Of a stretch of DNA of 64,000 nt, positions 7,441 through 17,000 are shown piece by piece. The notes beneath the pieces were generated by a model. The model did not search any database, was not told where the DNA came from, and was given only the letters and a program-made list of their open reading frames with translations. A program made the translations under genes and the position numbers. Source of the stretch: Ferirhizobium litorale (lineage in GTDB: Bacteria > Pseudomonadota > Alphaproteobacteria > Rhizobiales > Rhizobiaceae); the NCBI GenBank assembly GCA_030028905.1, contig JALDYZ010000002.1, positions 1 through 64,000 on the forward strand, in the 5' to 3' direction. How positions within the stretch are numbered: position 1 is the stretch's first letter; every line of letters begins with the position of its first letter.

Positions 7441-10400
7441 TTAGTAGCCCAGCGATTTAAGGAGTCGCTCCCCCGCGCCTTCGTCGCCCGTGCGGCGGCT
7501 CAAGAACTCGGCGGTGGCCCGTGCCTGCTTCTCCAACGCGAGCTTTCGAAACATCGGGAAAGTAAAGATCAGGCGCTTGTAGCCCGCCGCTCGGTACTTC
7601 TGGACCACTCCAGCAAGAGCATTGAGGCGTGTCCCCTTTGTCCCCGCATCGCCATCCGCCATGTCCTGGTACTCGTCAGACTTGATGAGCTCCTCCAGTG
7701 CCTCTTTCAGGCTGGGCCCGCTCGGAGGAAACCCGGAGAACTCCTGGAGCACGTCATAGGCGTTGCGGCCATCGGGTAGCGTGATGTCCCGGAAGTCTAC
7801 ACCGTCTTTCACTGGGTTTGGCAGCAAGAGGCCCCTTCCGGTCTCCACCATCATGCGGTTGTGCTCCTCTTCCACCAGGTCCAACGTGGCGGTGGACGTG
7901 AGGCCCAGCTTCTTGGCGAGCGGCTCTCCAAAAGCATCCCTCCGGGGCGGCAGACTGTCACCGTACCCAGGGACATCCTTGAGGGCCCGATCCATGAGGC
8001 TACGAGCATCGCGGAGATACGGGTCGGTGTTCATGTAGCCGCGCATGGCGGAGCTACCGGGGAGCATCGCGGCCCCCATATTCCCCACGTAGGCTTCCAT
8101 GCGGTTCTCTGGATCGGACAACGCACCGAAGAGCTGATTGAGGTTGAGGAGGAAGGACCGCTCCCCAAAATTCCGAGCTAGAGCCATCGCTGAAGCCGTA
8201 GCGAGGTCTGCAATGTCGCGATTCTCCGGGTCCACCGTATAGAGGTGGTGCAGATCCGCCGCTATGCTCATGACCATCCCAGCCGGATCCAAGCGGCCAT
8301 ATGGGACGAAGGTGGTTGAGCCGTCGTCATTCTTAATCCTCACAGAGTAGGGCTTCCATCCGGTGGCCGCTAGCTGTTGCCGCAACTGAGGGTCTGAAGG
8401 CCCGCCTCCGGTGAAACGGCCATTCGCGGCCATCATCGCGGAGAACGCCATGAACATGGAGCCTATTGCCATCTGTCCAATCGCCTGGGCCTGGGCCTCA
8501 GCGCCCATCTTTCCGCTTATCATCTGGCGAAACTCTGTCTGGGCAAGGTTGAGGACAGGGGTGTACTTATGCGCATACCGGAGGACATTCACTGGTGTCT
8601 TCAGGAACGGCACCACAAGGCCCATCGCCGGATATTGGCCGCGAAGGTTCCGCAAGCCCGCCCCAAGCGTGCCCTGGAGGAGTTCCTGATTGAACGTGAC
8701 CGTCTGGGCCTCCTGGAGTGCCTCCCTGTCTACCGCCCTGCCGTCCGCATCAAAGGCCCGCTTGAGGCGATCCTCCATGAAATCCTTAAAGCCCTGCCCC
8801 TCAAGCCCCAGCCTTTCGGCATCCATGGCGGCCTTCGCCTGGACCACCGCACGGTAGCGAAGTGTCTTGAAGAACTCATCCTGGGCTCCGAGGGCGCGGG
8901 TGGGGAGACCGCCAACATTCCGATAGAGGGAGGACAGGTTGAGGTTATGCCAGAGGTCCGCGAAGTCATTGATGGGTCGGAAATTTGGGAGCCCGAGGCG
9001 TTGGTGCTGGGTGGCGAGAGACCCACTGCTTTCCAGCCATTCGGTCGTGTGCGGGGAGAGCCCGCTGTCGCCATTCATGAAGGCATCGAGCCCCGCCTTT
9101 AATCCGTCAGTGATGGAAGCCACGGTGTAATAGTACTCCTTGGTGGCCTGCTGCCGGATGGGACTTCCACGGCTGCCCATCACCAGGGATCCGATCTGCT
9201 TCTCCAACGGGCGGGCAACCTGCATCAATACGTTGCCGGTCATGTTGATGAGGTGCGTGGGGTAGTTCCAGAGGAGACCATTGCGCATCGAGAAGCTGAC
9301 CTCATCGAGCGCCTTGCGGAGGAAACCAGGGTTGGCCATCTCCTTCATCTTCTTGGGGTCGCCCCCGGTGGACAGGATCAGGCTCATGAACTTCTCGTCA
9401 TCCATGCTCTTGATCTTGGCGAGGTCCTCGGGTGTCACCGCGAAGTCGGACCTCAGGCGGCGCATGGTGCGGCCCACATTGGAGCGGATAGACTGGGAGG
9501 ATCCGAAGACCTGTACGGCTAGCTCCAGGCGTCGCTTGGCTTCCGCCATGGCTGCCGTGGCGTCTCCCCCGAAGTCATCCAGCTTGCCCCACCGAATGTC
9601 GTTGATGAGCTGGTAGCTATCGAGGAACATCTTGTTGGAGACCAGGTAGCCCGCCTCCATGTTGCGGACCATCGCGGTGGCATCCTTGCCCGCCTTGACC
9701 AGCTCCCCGATCACCGCCGAGGGGTCCTCATTGTAGTACCGGGCATAGCGCCGCACCGAGGCATCCACCTGGGCGTCGGAGAGGATGTCCCCACCCTTCA
9801 CCTTGTCGAGTTCTGGGCGGAGCGTGGTGGTCACGTTGTTGATGAGCGCATCCACCTCTTCGGTCGTGTTGAGCTTCTGCCACGGTAGGTTCCCGGAAGG
9901 TGCAAACTTGTGCCCCTGCGAGACGGCATCCGCATAGGAGCCTGCTTGATCTATCGCTCGGAGGTCCCAGTCGGTCCCATCGAGGATCGCCTTCATGTCC
10001 GGCTCAGTGATCACCTGAAGGGTTACCGCCTTGGCGGCCTTCGCGGCTGGGAGCCCTGCGGCCTCGGTGGGAACAACCTCATCGACAAGCGGGGCTGGGG
10101 TGACCAAATCATCCGCCACCTTCCCTGGGAGTTCCTCCGTCGTGGATCCGGCCTTGACGCGGACCCTGGGCTTGGTGGACTCGGTGACAGCCGCGACGTT
10201 CTGCGGTGCGGCCAGCTCGGCGGCCACCTCCTTGGCGAGCTTCTGGTCTCCGCTCCTCCCGGCCCGAAGGACTTTGAGGGCGAGACCGAATGTGCCCACC
10301 AAGGCCACGTCCATCCCGACACCTTCAAGGGCGTTCTTCAGGCGGCCCTCGGCAGCGGTATCATTTGGGTTGGCCGCCAAGTAGGCGCTGACGGGGTTCT

Positions 10401-11100
10401 CCAGGGCGGGGAACTGCTGGATGAGGTTGGAGAGGCGATCCTCGTGAGGGTCCAAAACGATGGCCCCAGTAGTGGCACCACGGCCCGTTTCGTATATGGC
10501 CTTCCCGACCTTCCCCGCGTTCTTGACCTTCTGGACCGCCTTGATGGGTCCCAGGATCTTGCCCACCCCAAGCATCCCGGCGGTGAACTGGGCGATGCCC
10601 TCCACGATGGGGGCCACTGGAGTAGTCTCGGCGTTGGCCGCACTAAGCGCCTCGATGTCCTGCCGGATGCCGCTCTTCGTCTTGTTGCCTTCCCACGAGT
10701 CATCCTTGATGAAGTCGTAGGTCTCGAAGGCAGCCTTTGCGGCCCCCGTGAGGGGTGCGGTCCCCACGGCATTCTCCTCGGCGGCCCCAGCGTCTACCGG
10801 AGCGTCTGACGGAAGGTCGAACTCCCCGGTCTCAGGATTGCGGACCATTCCCATCTCGGAGGCCAGAACGTCATCCTCACTGTTAGGCATGGTGCTTGGC
10901 TGGTCCAGCTCATCCAGGACACCCGGCTCGTCTCCACCACTGAAGAGGTCCCCGATGGCTCCCACGAGTGACTTAGCGCCGCCCCGCAATGTCTCAGTCA
11001 CGGGGTTACCCGCACCCTGGGCTTCCGCCATGTTCTTGATGTCCCTCTGCTTGCGCTCGGAGATCACCTGGTTGGCGGCTTTGAGAAACAGTTCGTCCAT
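7441..11100 (-). CDS. Giant phage-like protein (internal virion / polyvalent type)
   Basis: This 1219-residue protein starts at ATG 11,100 behind AGGAGA. It has an acidic low-complexity N-terminus, a Gly/Ala-rich possibly membrane-active region around residues 155-200, and an ENPVSAYLAANPNDTAAEGR-type segment near 240. The middle contains NYPTHLINMTGN near 615, and the C-terminal part has FLKTPVNVLRYAHKY near 860 followed by a small-residue-rich hydrophobic stretch. These features are familiar from very large podovirus internal-virion or DNA-ejection proteins and from polyvalent proteins of phages and conjugative elements; the C-terminal part resembles the LPD38 domain. No capsid, portal or terminase gene is present, so this may be a cargo protein transferred with element DNA rather than part of a complete prophage. 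It is the first gene of the operon, below the tandem repeats. Confidence 0.6.
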   Translation of the reverse strand: MDELFLKAANQVISERKQRDIKNMAEAQGAGNPVTETLRGGAKSLVGAIGDLFSGGDEPGVLDELDQPSTMPNSEDDVLASEMGMVRNPETGEFDLPSDAPVDAGAAEENAVGTAPLTGAAKAAFETYDFIKDDSWEGNKTKSGIRQDIEALSAANAETTPVAPIVEGIAQFTAGMLGVGKILGPIKAVQKVKNAGKVGKAIYETGRGATTGAIVLDPHEDRLSNLIQQFPALENPVSAYLAANPNDTAAEGRLKNALEGVGMDVALVGTFGLALKVLRAGRSGDQKLAKEVAAELAAPQNVAAVTESTKPRVRVKAGSTTEELPGKVADDLVTPAPLVDEVVPTEAAGLPAAKAAKAVTLQVITEPDMKAILDGTDWDLRAIDQAGSYADAVSQGHKFAPSGNLPWQKLNTTEEVDALINNVTTTLRPELDKVKGGDILSDAQVDASVRRYARYYNEDPSAVIGELVKAGKDATAMVRNMEAGYLVSNKMFLDSYQLINDIRWGKLDDFGGDATAAMAEAKRRLELAVQVFGSSQSIRSNVGRTMRRLRSDFAVTPEDLAKIKSMDDEKFMSLILSTGGDPKKMKEMANPGFLRKALDEVSFSMRNGLLWNYPTHLINMTGNVLMQVARPLEKQIGSLVMGSRGSPIRQQATKEYYYTVASITDGLKAGLDAFMNGDSGLSPHTTEWLESSGSLATQHQRLGLPNFRPINDFADLWHNLNLSSLYRNVGGLPTRALGAQDEFFKTLRYRAVVQAKAAMDAERLGLEGQGFKDFMEDRLKRAFDADGRAVDREALQEAQTVTFNQELLQGTLGAGLRNLRGQYPAMGLVVPFLKTPVNVLRYAHKYTPVLNLAQTEFRQMISGKMGAEAQAQAIGQMAIGSMFMAFSAMMAANGRFTGGGPSDPQLRQQLAATGWKPYSVRIKNDDGSTTFVPYGRLDPAGMVMSIAADLHHLYTVDPENRDIADLATASAMALARNFGERSFLLNLNQLFGALSDPENRMEAYVGNMGAAMLPGSSAMRGYMNTDPYLRDARSLMDRALKDVPGYGDSLPPRRDAFGEPLAKKLGLTSTATLDLVEEEHNRMMVETGRGLLLPNPVKDGVDFRDITLPDGRNAYDVLQEFSGFPPSGPSLKEALEELIKSDEYQDMADGDAGTKGTRLNALAGVVQKYRAAGYKRLIFTFPMFRKLALEKQARATAEFLSRRTGDEGAGERLLKSLGY

Positions 11101-11221
11101 ATAGTTCTCCTTGTTGATAGGCGTGCGTGATGGTGGGCTCGCATGGGTGCGTCCCGATGGGGTTGGAATCTCGGATGAGGGATGAGGAGGTTTAAGAGTT
11201 TGGCCGGAAGCGGCGGCCCAC

Positions 11222-11500
11222 TCCCATCTATAGGAAGGGAATTTCTTGTAGTGGCCGGAAAGCGGCTCTTCTCTCTTATATGAAGGCTATTGTTTTCGGC
11301 CCGTGCTCTTATAGGGAGGGAGTTGGAAAGCACCGCTTCCCTTATAGGACGCCTATTGCCCGAGGAACGGAGGCTTAACCTTCCCTTGTAGGGAACTCAT
11401 TGAGTTGGCGGAGAGTGCTGGCGCTACTTCTTCCCTTGTAGGAAGCAAATTGAAGTTGGCAGGGAGGCAGGGGCGGCGCTACCTTTCTTCTATATGGGAC
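11222..11500. repeat. About seven tandem degenerate palindromic repeats upstream of the phage-like operon
   Basis: A palindromic motif with consensus TTCCCTTATAGGGAA recurs at about 11,222-11,240, 11,268-11,286, 11,304-11,320, 11,337-11,350, 11,381-11,395, 11,431-11,445 and 11,485-11,500. The copy at 11,381 is a perfect inverted repeat around TGT. The best two copies are exactly 50 bp apart and share flanking blocks (ATTGA, then GTTGGC, then GGCGCTAC). Read in the gene direction the core is CTATAAGGGAAG. The array could be operators, iterons of a replication origin, or single-subunit RNA polymerase-type promoters. It begins about 120 bp upstream of the first gene of the operon. Confidence 0.75.
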
Positions 11501-11565
11501 TTGTTGGGTGCGGTGTCCCCCGAGAGGGCCCCGGAGGTTTCCCGGTCCGGGGCTATCCGGGTGTC

Positions 11566-11832
11566 CTATGCTCGATGGGTGCAGACCTGGAGCGGCCCTA
11601 AGATCGCCCTTCGAGTACCCTCAGGCATTCTCTCGATGTACCAGCCCCAGTCGCTCCACTTGGTAAAGCCGCACCATGACTCCACCTGAAGGGTATTCCT
11701 GCCGAGACGAACAAAAACCATATCGAAATGGATTTCGGCTTCAAATGTCTTGCCGAGTTTGAAAGCACTCACGATAAGTCTCCATAGCTTGAAACTGTTA
11801 GGTCCAACTGCTATGGTTTTGCCAATCGCCAC
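11566..11832 (-). CDS. Small hypothetical protein at the island edge
   Basis: The 88-residue frame from GTG 11,832 reads like a real protein (FEAEIHFDMVFVRLGRNT, then WCGFTKWSDWGWYIERMPEG), rich in Trp and aromatic residues and of mixed beta character. It has no signal peptide and no known family. The start is uncertain: no strong ribosome-binding site is seen, and an internal ATG would leave about 50 residues. It lies between the tandem repeats and the tRNA fragment, so it is the last gene of the island. Confidence 0.4.
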   Translation of the reverse strand: MAIGKTIAVGPNSFKLWRLIVSAFKLGKTFEAEIHFDMVFVRLGRNTLQVESWCGFTKWSDWGWYIERMPEGTRRAILGPLQVCTHRA

Positions 11833-11878
11833 GCCAAAAAGCTTAATATTTTCAGCGCTTGGAGTTGGGGAGGAGCGA

Positions 11879-11902
11879 TTTCGAGTCTCTCATCGCCCAC
11901 CA
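11879..11902 (+). other. 3' fragment of a tRNA gene (probable tRNA-Val), putative att site
   Basis: In order, the sequence gives a seven-base T-loop TTCGAGT, a T-stem 3' strand CTCTC, a seven-base acceptor 3' strand ATCGCCC, discriminator A and CCA, exactly as in the 3' end of a tRNA. The five bases before the T-loop (GCGAT) cannot pair with CTCTC, and no D or anticodon arm precedes it, so only the 3' piece is present. The implied 5' acceptor strand GGGCGAT fits alphaproteobacterial tRNA-Val. This is the expected remnant at one end of an element integrated at a tRNA. Confidence 0.65.
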
Positions 11903-12079
11903 TTCTTTCCTGCAGACTGTATACTCTGGTGCCCTGCGGATGCGGGTATTCCGGTATTCCTTGGTCGGGGTATGCTCTATATCCCCTTCCTACCCACCGC
12001 AGCGACTATTGCGTAAGAGCCTGGGGACCGAGGTTCAGAACTTTTTTGAACCGCGGCACTATATTCGGGATGAGGAAGC
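11903..12079. other. Flank between the att fragment and the copper-storage-like gene
   Basis: No gene was recognised. An inverted repeat (GGTTCA and TGAACC in the minus reading, around 12,032-12,052) sits just past the stop of the minus-strand gene and may be its terminator. Confidence 0.35.
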
Positions 12080-12412
12080 TCAGGCCGCCATTCGTTCACA
12101 GCTCTGCGCACAACGCCGGCATGCTTCGACGCAGCTGGCCATGTCGCCGATCCTTTCACAGTCATCAGCGCATTCGCGGCAGATTTCCGAACACTCTCGG
12201 CAGGTATGCTTGTGATGCTCCGTGCCGATCAGCATAAAATGAGCAGATGTCCTGCAAATCTCAGCACATGCCATCATGAGGCGAAAGTGGGCCGGCTTCG
12301 TATGCTCGCCTCCCATATCCAGGCAATGTGACATCGCCGTGGACAGGCATTCCCGGTAGCAGTTCAGACAATTGTCGATGCACTCCTTCATGGCTGCCGA
12401 TTGATGATGCAT
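12080..12412 (-). CDS. Four-helix-bundle copper-binding protein, DUF326/Csp-like
   Basis: The 110-residue protein has about 15 Cys, mostly as CxxxC or CxxC pairs on predicted helices (CIDNCLNCYREC, CAEIC, CRECSEICRECADDC, CVEACRRCAQSC), with several His. This is the pattern of the Csp copper-storage family, in which the Cys line the core of a four-helix bundle and hold many Cu(I) ions. There is no signal peptide, so it should be cytosolic like Csp3. It is divergent from the metallo-hydrolase gene across a 354-bp spacer. A second predicted copper-related system, the bufferin locus, lies near 53 kb. Confidence 0.85.
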   Translation of the reverse strand: MHHQSAAMKECIDNCLNCYRECLSTAMSHCLDMGGEHTKPAHFRLMMACAEICRTSAHFMLIGTEHHKHTCRECSEICRECADDCERIGDMASCVEACRRCAQSCERMAA

Positions 12413-12766
12413 GGCCGGTCTCCCGATGTGATGAACCAGTTCGCTCTACAACGTGCTCCGCGAGCGGTTGGTTCCCCCAGATGGCGTCCGGGAAGCCTGA
12501 TTCCGCCTTCAACATTTGCCGGCCGGCTGGTTGCTGATTCTGCCGCGGGCCACGCCGTCGATCGCGGAAATTATGCCCCTCGCGGATGTACGCCCGAATG
12601 ATCGAACAGGCCTTTGCGATCGGCGCAAAGCTCATCGTCCCGTGCAGAAGTGTACGGGGATCAAGCCCAACGACCGTATAGCTTCAACGCCAACGCGCCT
12701 CATCTTAGAGTCATTGACGTGGCCGGCAGCCGACAGATCCCGATCACACAAAAAGAGGAGCGCATC
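12413..12766. other. Divergent intergenic region between csp-like and MBL genes
   Basis: The 354-bp spacer must hold promoters for both flanking genes. The frames in it lack codon character and ribosome-binding sites. A GAGGAG site at 12,755-12,760 serves the downstream hydrolase gene. No other motif stood out. Confidence 0.35.
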
Positions 12767-13735
12767 ATGTCGCAGACAAAAACAAAGCCCCCTACGCTTG
12801 GACATCAGGAGACAAACATGAATTTGGACAACACCGTACACCCCGGCAAACCGGGGGTCGAGGAGTTGGTTCCGTCGCGCTACGCGGTACAGATCGGCGA
12901 AATTGAAGTGCTGGTGATCAGCGATGGCGTGCTGCCGCTCCCAACCGAAATGTTGGGACACAACGTCGACGCGACCGAACGAGCTGGCTGGCTGAAAGAT
13001 AGGTTCCTGCCGCCGGACGCTTTCGACTGGGCGCTGAATGTGGTCCTGGTGCGCAGCGGCGATCAGACCATACTCGTCGACGCCGGGCTGGGATTTGACC
13101 CGGAATTGAACCTGCCGCGGGCCGGGCAGTTGGCCAAGCGACTCGAAGCCGCCGGCATCGATCTCGGATCCGTGACCGACCTGGTGCTGACCCACATGCA
13201 CATGGACCATGTCGGCGGGCTGCTCGTCGACGGGGTGAAGGAGCGGCTGCGTCCCGATTTGCGGATCCATGTGGCGGCTGCCGAGATCAAGTTCTGGGAG
13301 TCGCCCGACTTCTCCCACGTCCACATGCCGCCGGGGTTCCCAGACGCACTTCGGGCAGCAGCCAAGCGATTCAGCAAGGATTACAGCGGCAATCTGCGGC
13401 CATTCGACGAGGAGCAGCAGGTGGCGCCGGGTGTGGTCGTCTCCCGCACCGGCGGCCATACCCCCGGGCACTGTGTGGTCCGTGTGGCGTCCGGTGGCGA
13501 CCGGCTGATGTTCGCCGGCGACGCCGTGTTCGCGGTCGGGTTCGAACACCCCGACTGGTTCAATGGTTTCGAACACGATCCCGAGGAGGCGGTTCGCGTA
13601 CGGGTCCGTCTTTTGCGCGAGCTTGCGGAGACCGGATCGTTGCTGGTGGCCACTCACCTGCCGTTCCCATCCGTCGGCCATGTGGCAGTTGAAGGCGACG
13701 CCTTTCGTTGGGTGCCGGTCTTCTGGGACTACTGA
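12767..13735 (+). CDS. MBL-fold metallo-hydrolase
   Basis: From ATG 12,767 (GAGGAG seven bases upstream) the protein has 322 residues; ATG 12,818, also with a good site, is an alternative. It carries the metallo-beta-lactamase-fold zinc motif THMHMDHVGG near residue 143, the later His in GGHTPGH near 234, an Asp in FAGDAV near 250 and a C-terminal THLPFPSVGH. This arrangement is shared by the lactonase/glyoxalase-II-like group that includes quorum-quenching AHL lactonases, but the substrate cannot be told. There is no signal peptide. A strong hairpin at 13,764-13,796 follows. Confidence 0.85.
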   Translation: MSQTKTKPPTLGHQETNMNLDNTVHPGKPGVEELVPSRYAVQIGEIEVLVISDGVLPLPTEMLGHNVDATERAGWLKDRFLPPDAFDWALNVVLVRSGDQTILVDAGLGFDPELNLPRAGQLAKRLEAAGIDLGSVTDLVLTHMHMDHVGGLLVDGVKERLRPDLRIHVAAAEIKFWESPDFSHVHMPPGFPDALRAAAKRFSKDYSGNLRPFDEEQQVAPGVVVSRTGGHTPGHCVVRVASGGDRLMFAGDAVFAVGFEHPDWFNGFEHDPEEAVRVRVRLLRELAETGSLLVATHLPFPSVGHVAVEGDAFRWVPVFWDY

Positions 13736-13763
13736 CCGGTTGCCAGGTCAGGGCATTGGTGTC

Positions 13764-13796
13764 GTAGGCGCGGTCAGCATGGTGGACCGCGCCTAC
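13764..13796 (+). terminator. Hairpin after the MBL hydrolase gene
   Basis: A perfect 12-bp inverted repeat (GTAGGCGCGGTC and GACCGCGCCTAC) with a nine-base loop lies 29 bp after the stop codon. There is no T-run, so it may end transcription imperfectly or protect the 3' end. Confidence 0.5.
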
Positions 13797-14020
13797 GCGC
13801 ATTTATCCCGCAACATCGCTTCCGCCATCCGATTGTCCCGGGCTTGCCCGAAGTAATTTGAACACCCTCTTGTCGCATCGCGTCAAATTCCAAGCGCCCC
13901 CACAAAAATCCATCGACCTGGTAAAATGATCCTCCCCTCCCCAGCCGGCGAAAGGGAGAAATCCGCCGTTTCGCCCCTACTCACATTGGAGGAGAACCGC
14001 CGCGCGACCGATACCACCGA

Positions 14021-17000
14021 TTGCTACCGTTCAATGGACGACAATTGTTGGCAGAATGGGCGCTTGCGGGGAGAGACGTCGAACTATCCCCATATTGGAA
14101 TGAGGGACGGCGGGTCATGTTCAGGCTTCATCTCAAGAACCACGACTATTTGAGCATTTCCGGCGGTACCAGCAGGGTCTACTACCCTTCTGCCGACAAG
14201 GATTTCGTGCCCGGCGAAGACGAGGCACCCACCCTGGCAAAGGTGCACAAGCCAGACACCGGCAATATGGCGATCTGTCGGTATTCCGCGCTGCCGGACG
14301 TCTTTGTGGCCACAACTATCGGCGCGGGATTCGACATGCCCGCTATCGCAGGCAGCTTGCAGGCCGTTTTCGGTGCCGACACCGGCGCGACCCTCATTCC
14401 AGGCTCGTTGCGCCACCAAAGAACCGATGCGCCCCGAACAGGTTCGTCGCCAGCCGCTCAGGAAGGCGCCGCCCCAGGTGCGACGGGCAACGCGCCATCA
14501 GGCGATGGAGCCGGCGGTTCCGGCGCCAATTCGGCTGGGGATGGATCCGGCAGCGATGACGGCGGGCAATCCGAGATGCCCCCGACGCTGCGTCGCAGCA
14601 TGACGCCCAACGATCAGTCGTCTCAGACCAGTTCCGATAGCGGACACGATGCGGGTCTCCACGACACACTCGATCTGGGCTTGGGCGCGGCTGGACCATT
14701 GCGCGTGGATCCAGGCGCTGGCTCGACAAGCAGAAGCAACTCCGCGACCGATGCTGGTTCCGACAGTGGAGGGGGCGAAACGCCTGTTGCGGCGCCTGCC
14801 GTCGCTTCGTTCGCCGCGGCTCCCGAGGTCGAGGGTGACGCTCCGACTGCCGTGCCTGCCGCCGCCGCGACCCCGAGCAAGATTGCCCTTGAAAACATGA
14901 AGCAGGGCAATTCCATCGACGAGTGGGGCATCGAAGGCGACGGCGACGGAAATATTCAGGGCTTCGCCACGGAAATCAGCACCAATGTCGGCGGCACCGT
15001 GGACTTCAAGATCGCCACGGACTCCACGCACTACCGGATCGACATTTACCGCCTCGGCTACTACGGCGGAGACGGCGCCCGCAAGGTGGGCTCCATCGAA
15101 CAGTCGCTCACCACTGCTCAGGTTCAACCGCATCCGATCGTCGATATGTCGATCGGGCTGATCGACTGCGGCAACTGGGATGTATCGGCAAGCTGGGAAA
15201 TCCCGGATGACGCTGTCTCCGGCGTCTATATCGCCAAGCTCGTTCGGCTGGATGGTACCGAGGGCGCAAGTCATATCCCGTTCGTGGTGCGCGACGACAG
15301 CTCGACCAGCGATATCGTCTTCCAGACGTCCGACACGACCTGGCAGGCCTACAATGCCTGGGGCGGCGCCAGCCTCTACGAAGGACAGGTGCCGGTCGAT
15401 CCGGCCGATTTGATAGGCTACATGCCGCCTAACTGTGGTTGCGGCGTGAATGCCATCGGACGCGCATCCGCCGTCAGCTACAACCGGCCAATAGTAACCA
15501 ATACGAGCCTCGCTGGTGGCACACACGACTTCATTTTCGGGGCCGAGCATTCCGCCATTCGCTGGCTCGAGCAGAACGGATACGACGTCAGCTATATTTC
15601 CGGCGTCGATGCTTCCAGAAATCCCGATCAACTGCTCAATCATCAGGCGTTCTTGTCCGTCGGTCATGACGAGTACTGGTCGGCGGAGCAAAGGGAAGGT
15701 GTCGAAGCCGCCCGCGATGCCGGTGTCAACCTCGCCTTCTGGGGCGGCAATGACATGTACTGGAAGATCCGGTGGGAAACCAGTATCGATGAAAACGGCA
15801 CGCCCTACCGCACCATGGTCTGCTACAAGGAAACCTGGGGCACCAGCACCGATCCGAGTGACGTCGGCACCGGAACATGGCGCGACCCTCGATATGCCGA
15901 TCCTGGGCAGGAGCCCGAGAATGCGCTGATCGGTACGATGTTCACCGTCGATAGCTATCGCCAGGACACAATCACGGTACCTTATGATTTCTCCAATCTG
16001 CGTTTTTGGCGCGACACCGATATTGCCGACCTGCAGCCGGGCGAAGTCTACGAAATGCCGGCGAACTACCTTGGCTATGAGTGGAACTCTGACGTCGAGA
16101 ATGGCTTCCGCCCTGCTGGCTTGGCTAACCTGTCGCTCTCGAATGTTTCCGTGGAAACATACCTGCGCGACTATGGCACGTCGATCGGTCCGGCAGACGT
16201 CCAACATAGCTTGACCATGTACCGCGCAGAAAGCGGCGCGCTCGTTTTCAGCGCGGGAACCGTTTTCTGGTCCTGGGCACTGGACGACCAGCATGAAGGC
16301 GCGGAAACACCGACGGACCCGAACGTGCAGCAGGCGATGGTCAACATGTTCGCGGACATGGGAATCCAGCCGTCGACGTTGGCTTCGAGCCTCGTTCTCG
16401 CGACGCAATCGACCGATACGACCAAACCCACATCGACCATCACGTCGCCGATCATCGGTGCGAGCTTCATCGAGGGGCAGCATGTTACGGTCACGGGTAC
16501 CGCACAAGACTTAGGCGGTGGCGTCATCGCCGGTATAGAAGTTTCGACCGATGGCGGCTTGAGCTGGTTCAAGGCAACCGGCCGCGAGAACTGGTCTTAT
16601 AACTGGGTGGTTCAGGCCAGTGGCACGTACACTCTCATGTCGCGGGCAGTCGATGACAGCCTCAATATCGAAGCGCCATCCGCCGGCAAGCAGGTTGACG
16701 TCAACCTGCCATCGTCGACGGTAAGTCTCTGGACACTCGCTTCCAAACCGGAAACGGAGGTGGTTATCGATCGCGATGGAGTGGAACTCGGCGTAAAGTT
16801 CGAAACCACGACCAACGGCACCATCGACGGCATCCGGTTCTATAAGGGCTTTTACAATACCGGCGGCCATACTGTCAGTCTTTGGACCGCTGACGGAACG
16901 CTCATTGCAACCGGCGTATCCGCCAACGAATCCTTGTCCGGCTGGCAGACGGTAAAGTTCTCCAGCCCGATACAGGTATCGGCCGGCACAACATACGTCG

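Larger units (their letters stand above)
1..11902. mobile_element. Right part of an integrated genomic island / prophage-like element
   Basis: The left 11.9 kb differs in content from the rest. It holds orphan genes, a nuclease of the OLD family, an insertion-sequence end and a phage-like operon, and it ends at a tRNA 3' fragment at 11,879-11,902. Beyond that point the genes are ordinary rhizobial accessory and core functions. Elements that integrate into the 3' end of a tRNA leave an intact tRNA at one end and a 3' fragment at the other; only the fragment end is visible here. No integrase or excisionase gene was found, so it would have to lie left of the window, next to the intact tRNA. The left boundary is therefore unknown. 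The island call is an inference from gene content and the att-like sequence. Confidence 0.55.

Noticed and set aside
11222-11500. CRISPR array
   Set aside because: Repeats are degenerate, only about 15 bp, palindromic, unevenly spaced (about 30-55 bp), and no cas genes are present.
11860-11902. Complete tRNA gene
   Set aside because: Only the T-loop to CCA part fits; the 5' T-stem strand does not pair and no D or anticodon arm is found upstream.
14498-16507. 669-residue open frame on the minus strand
   Set aside because: Antisense of the DMFase-like secreted protein; amino-acid composition is typical of a shadow frame.
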